Positions 60,807 to 64,000 of a stretch of DNA of 64,000 nt are shown piece after piece; within the stretch, counting starts at the first letter, position 1; each line of letters starts with the position of its first letter. This DNA is from Solitalea koreensis (GTDB lineage Bacteria > Bacteroidota > Bacteroidia > Sphingobacteriales > Sphingobacteriaceae). The notes under the pieces were generated by a model. That model saw only the letters and a program-made list of their open reading frames with translations, did not search any database and was not told the origin of the DNA. The DNA lies in the NCBI RefSeq assembly GCF_900182575.1, contig NZ_FXSZ01000007.1, positions 1 to 64,000 on the forward strand, in the 5' to 3' direction. The translations under genes and the position numbers were made by a program.

Positions 60807-62204
60807 ATGAAAAATTTAACCATGGAGTCGGGTGCTGAATTGACGGAACTGATTGTTCAGGCAGATTCACGCAATAACCTAAGTAAAAAATTTATCGTTT
60901 TAGTAAGTTTTGTGGCGGCCCTTGGAGGGTTGCTGTTCGGTTTTGATACAGCAATTATTTCGGGCACTATCCCCTACATCAGCACTTATTTCTCACTTAA
61001 TGAATATTGGCTTGGATGGTCAGTAAGCTCCATCTTGATTGGATGCGCCATCGGAGCCATGTTTGCCGGAACGCTGGCCGACCGATATGGAAGACGGCTC
61101 ACTCTGATCTTTTGTGCTTTACTGTTTGCTGTTTCGGGCATGGGTGCAGGCCTGTCACAGCAGTTGAATGTATTTATCTTCTTTCGCTTAATCGGAGGTT
61201 TGGGGGTCGGCGCTGCTGCCATGGTATCGCCCATGTACATTGCTGAAATGTCGCCGGCAAAATGGAGAGGACGACTCGTAGCTTGTTATCAAATGGCTAT
61301 TGTGATCGGAATCCTTGTGGCCTATTTTTCCAATTATATTTTCGATGGATTAGGTGCCAATAACTGGAGATGGATGTTTGCCTCCCAAACAGCGCCTTCT
61401 CTTTTGTTTTTTCTACTGTTGCTATTGGTGCCCGAATCACCCCGGTGGCTCGTCATGAAAGGTAGAAGGACAGCGGCTGCAGCCATCCTTGAAAAAATTT
61501 CAGAAAGTGAGTCGATTGAAAAGGAGTTAGCAGAAATTGAAAACAGTTTTCATACAAAACACAGCATTTCATGGAAATTGTTATTCAGCAAAACGTACCG
61601 TCCGGTTGTATTTATCGGGATTATTGTAGCCGTTTTTCAACAGGTAACAGGCATCAACTCGATCATCTACTATGCGCCGGTTATTTTTAAAGAAACTGGG
61701 CTTGATAGCTCTTCATCGTTGTTGCAAACCATTGCGATCGGTGTCGTTAACATCATATCCACGTTTGTTGCGATTGGTTTGGTAGACAAGGTAGGCCGTA
61801 AAAAGCTTTTATTAATAGGCAGCCTATTGATGGGATGTTCATTGATTGCGGTCGGCTTGTGTTTTCACTATAGTTATTTCGATCATTTTATCGTACTCAT
61901 TTTCATGCTGCTCTATGTTGCTTCATTTGGCGCTACCATGGGGGCCGTGGTTTGGGTCTATCTCTCCGAAATTTTTCCCAACCTCATTCGTAGCCTGGCA
62001 TTATCAGTGGCAACATTATCCTTGTGGCTGGCCGATTTTGCCGTAACCCTTAGCTTTCCGGTAATGACAAAGCATTTAGGTGTGGCTTATACCATGTTTA
62101 GTTATGCTGTTTTTTGTGCGATCGCTTTTATTTATATGTTCCTTAAAGTGAAAGAAACAAAAGGCAGGTCACTGGAAGAAATTGAAACAGTATTCATCTC
62201 CTAA
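60807..62204 (+). CDS. Sugar porter (MFS), lower-cluster copy
   Basis: A 465-residue 12-helix symporter, paralogue of the protein at 51549-52952. Shared marks are GGLLFGFDTAIISGTI, DRYGRRLTLIF, GVGAAAMVSPMYIAEMSP, PESPRWLVMK, QQVTGINSIIYYAPVIF, DKVGRKKLLLIG and KETKGRSLEEIE. A second ATG at 60822 (MESGAEL) is possible. It sits in the oxidative unit, so it may import another sugar than the first porter. Confidence 0.92.
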   Translation: MKNLTMESGAELTELIVQADSRNNLSKKFIVLVSFVAALGGLLFGFDTAIISGTIPYISTYFSLNEYWLGWSVSSILIGCAIGAMFAGTLADRYGRRLTLIFCALLFAVSGMGAGLSQQLNVFIFFRLIGGLGVGAAAMVSPMYIAEMSPAKWRGRLVACYQMAIVIGILVAYFSNYIFDGLGANNWRWMFASQTAPSLLFFLLLLLVPESPRWLVMKGRRTAAAAILEKISESESIEKELAEIENSFHTKHSISWKLLFSKTYRPVVFIGIIVAVFQQVTGINSIIYYAPVIFKETGLDSSSSLLQTIAIGVVNIISTFVAIGLVDKVGRKKLLLIGSLLMGCSLIAVGLCFHYSYFDHFIVLIFMLLYVASFGATMGAVVWVYLSEIFPNLIRSLALSVATLSLWLADFAVTLSFPVMTKHLGVAYTMFSYAVFCAIAFIYMFLKVKETKGRSLEEIETVFIS

Positions 62205-62215
62205 ATAATAGTGCC

Positions 62216-63088
62216 ATGAACAAAGAACAGGCTTACCTACGAAACGGAAGTATAAGTCAAGAAAATATAGCGTTCTATGCTGAATACGGCTACCTGATTG
62301 CACCAAGGCTTTTGTCCAACACGGAAATCAGGGAACTGAAACAAGAAACGGCTGCCATCTTTCGCGGTGAAAGAGGTTATGTGGAAGGAATGCTACCCGT
62401 TGAAAAAAATGAAACGGACGCAGATGTGCTGAAAAAATATGTGGCGATTCATTTTCCCCATAAAATTTCACCATTGATTCATACTTATTTATCGCATCAG
62501 AAAATAGTAGATGTATTGATAAATATTATTAGTCCTAACGTAAAGTGCATGCAGTCGATGTTGTTTGTAAAGGGGCCTGGAAAAGCAGGTCAGGCATGGC
62601 ATCAGGATGAGTACTATATTCCTACCAGAGACCGTTCGCTCACCGGTGTATGGATAGCCATTGATGATGCAACCATTGATAATGGATGTCTCTGGATCGT
62701 GCCGGGCAGGCCTGGATATATGATGCCTAGAGTAAAAAACGATTGTAATGAATATGCCGATGTGGATACCATCGATGTATCGCACTATGCCGATAACCTT
62801 GTACCGGTTGAAGTTGAAAAAGGATCCGTTGTATTCTTTAATGGCTATACCTTGCACAGTTCTCGTCGCAATAAAACGACCGACTGTTTCCGTACTGCAT
62901 TGGTGAATCATTACATGAGTGCGGAGTCCATGTTACCATGGGATCAGGATGGAAAACTGCAACCAACTGAAGACCTTAGAGATGTGGTGATGGTAGCCGG
63001 AGAAGATCCTTATGCGTGGAAAGGAACTATTGATGCCAACCAGCCTTATCTACGACCGGAAGTATTAAAGATAAAAACGGATTTGTAA
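62216..63088 (+). CDS. Phytanoyl-CoA dioxygenase (PhyH)-family enzyme
   Basis: A 290-residue Fe(II)/2-oxoglutarate oxygenase-like protein. The metal triad is visible as H129 and D131 in AWHQDEYY and H214 in YTLHSSRRN, with the 2-oxoglutarate-binding Arg in CFRTALVNHYM. The N-terminal YGYLIAPRLLSNTEIRELKQE is typical. No signal peptide. The substrate is not known; its place among sugar genes suggests oxidation of a sugar, sugar acid or glycan substituent rather than a lipid. Confidence 0.85.
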   Translation: MNKEQAYLRNGSISQENIAFYAEYGYLIAPRLLSNTEIRELKQETAAIFRGERGYVEGMLPVEKNETDADVLKKYVAIHFPHKISPLIHTYLSHQKIVDVLINIISPNVKCMQSMLFVKGPGKAGQAWHQDEYYIPTRDRSLTGVWIAIDDATIDNGCLWIVPGRPGYMMPRVKNDCNEYADVDTIDVSHYADNLVPVEVEKGSVVFFNGYTLHSSRRNKTTDCFRTALVNHYMSAESMLPWDQDGKLQPTEDLRDVVMVAGEDPYAWKGTIDANQPYLRPEVLKIKTDL

Positions 63089-63094
63089 AAGGCT

Positions 63095-64000
63095 ATGCTT
63101 GAAAAAGTAAGGACTAATTTGTTAAAAATATTGGTGAGTATATTTACAGGCATTGCCATACTTGTCTACGACGCCAATGCACAAATGTATTCTCCTGCCC
63201 AAATTATTGGCAAGTACAAAAACCTTTTTTCATCGCCTCCATCCAAAACACCCGGAAGGGTGGCTGTGGACGGTCCATTGTTAGGCAATGGCTCTGTTGC
63301 CGTGGCATTGGCCGGACAACCTGAGCAGCAGGTGTATTATCTGGCCCGTAATGATTTCTGGAGATTCAAATCAGGATATGACGAATCCTTTCCTGCAGTG
63401 TTGGGAAAATTGCAGATTGATATCCCTTTATTGAAGTCTGCGCCTTACAAAATAAAGCAGGATTTGTACAATGCCGTCACGATTGCGGATTTTGCCCAAG
63501 GCAATGTTTCCGCCATTATTCAATCAGAAGTTGCTGCCACCAAAGATTGGTTGATTATTGGGATAAAGAACAATGGCAAAATTTCGATAGGAGGTAAGGC
63601 CACATTGTTGTTAAATCAACTCCGGGAAAACAAATTCCCCGACAGTACCTCTTCAGGGAACGACGAACAGGGCGTGCAATGGATACGACGTGGCTTTTTT
63701 AATGACGTAAGTATTCAAAGCCAGGCGGCTGCCGCTTTAAAAATAATTGGAAAGGATTCAAATGAGTTTTGGCTCAGACCAGGAGAGGAAATTAAGATGG
63801 TTTGTGTACTGTCAAGCAATTTTAAGGATTCCGATTGTCTTCAATTGGTTCGACAACAGGTTCAGCAAACATCGTTGCAAATGGTTAAAAGAGCCCTCAA
63901 AGAGCATCAAGTATGGTGGCACCAATTCTGGAATGAAAGTTTTGTGAGTATTCAAGATTCCATCATTGAACACCAGTACTATAGGTCTCAGTACAATATG
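63095..64000 (+). CDS. Start of a large secreted glycosidase-like protein (cut by window)
   Basis: A reading frame without stop runs from the ATG at 63095 to the window end (302 codons). A signal peptide (LLKILVSIFTGIAIL, cut near ANAQ) is followed by GRVAVDGPLLGNGSVAVALAGQPEQQ and YLARNDFWRFKSGY, the type of N-terminal sandwich found in GH95/GH65-like (alpha/alpha)6 enzymes. A later helix, EHQVWWHQFWNESFVSI, leads towards the catalytic barrel outside the window. GH95 enzymes are alpha-L-fucosidases or galactosidases, which would suit the locus, but this family call is tentative. It starts 6 bp after the PhyH gene stop. Confidence 0.65.
   Translation, partial: MLEKVRTNLLKILVSIFTGIAILVYDANAQMYSPAQIIGKYKNLFSSPPSKTPGRVAVDGPLLGNGSVAVALAGQPEQQVYYLARNDFWRFKSGYDESFPAVLGKLQIDIPLLKSAPYKIKQDLYNAVTIADFAQGNVSAIIQSEVAATKDWLIIGIKNNGKISIGGKATLLLNQLRENKFPDSTSSGNDEQGVQWIRRGFFNDVSIQSQAAAALKIIGKDSNEFWLRPGEEIKMVCVLSSNFKDSDCLQLVRQQVQQTSLQMVKRALKEHQVWWHQFWNESFVSIQDSIIEHQYYRSQYNM

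Noticed and set aside
45593..64000. A classical polysaccharide utilisation locus with SusC/SusD
   Set aside because: No TonB-dependent receptor or SusD-like lipoprotein gene is present in this stretch; the term is avoided.

Overview
The window looks like chromosomal DNA from a member of the Bacteroidota, most likely a Sphingobacteriaceae-type organism (Solitalea/Pedobacter-like). Supporting signs are the low GC content, TAnnTTTG-type -7 promoter boxes, very weak ribosome binding sites, DUF4293, DUF4136, DUF1579 and DUF5723/TSP3-OmpA proteins, a eukaryote-type NADP isocitrate dehydrogenase, and RHS and RAYT elements of Bacteroidota type. Genus is an inference. No rRNA, tRNA or CRISPR array was seen.

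Layout. 1-95: end of an IS element cut by the window edge. 183-4234: peroxiredoxin, a broken csaA-like gene, outer-membrane and lipoprotein genes, a carboxypeptidase-regulatory-like protein and a polysaccharide deacetylase. 4383-7215: a TolC plus membrane-fusion-protein pair with no pump gene beside it. 7425-21844: housekeeping and envelope genes (gpsA, a DEAD-box helicase, DUF4293, truA, an ABC exporter, DUF1579, sucD, fabG, a TSP3/OmpA protein and a VWA-like membrane protein). 21859-27137: an accessory island with the tip of an RHS toxin and its immunity gene, an XRE regulator, several families of hairpin repeats, one intact and one decayed RAYT transposase unit, a TRIC-like channel gene, a frameshifted TonB-type gene and a GreA-like gene. 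27145-45488: further core genes (ArsC/Spx-like, universal stress protein, FtsB/DivIC-like, eno, a GH43-like propeller, an AraC regulator, carA, panB, an RluA-type synthase, a purine permease, icd, a BadF-type kinase, GNAT, PAP2, a lactonase, ferritin and a rhomboid).

45593-64000 is a glycan/sugar utilisation locus. A GntR/UTRA regulator is followed almost without gap by an unusual ROK kinase / kinase-like / mannose-6-phosphate-isomerase fusion, a GH92 alpha-mannosidase, a sugar porter and a GH38 alpha-mannosidase, closed by a strong terminator at 56330-56367. A second unit follows: an aldo/keto reductase, an enolase-superfamily acid-sugar dehydratase, a sodium/solute symporter, a lipoprotein form of the rhamnose/fucose mutarotase family, a second sugar porter, a phytanoyl-CoA-dioxygenase-type enzyme and the start of a large glycosidase-like protein that leaves the window. 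The first unit reads as release, import and intracellular phosphorylation/isomerisation of mannose from alpha-mannosides. The second reads as a non-phosphorylating oxidative route for a deoxysugar such as L-fucose or L-rhamnose. No SusC/SusD pair is present in the window.

Most noteworthy: the RAYT/REP island with two generations of transposase units bounded by inverted hairpins, the orphan RHS toxin-immunity cassette welded 14 bp behind an unrelated gene, and the 890-residue ROK/PMI fusion that heads the mannoside cluster.
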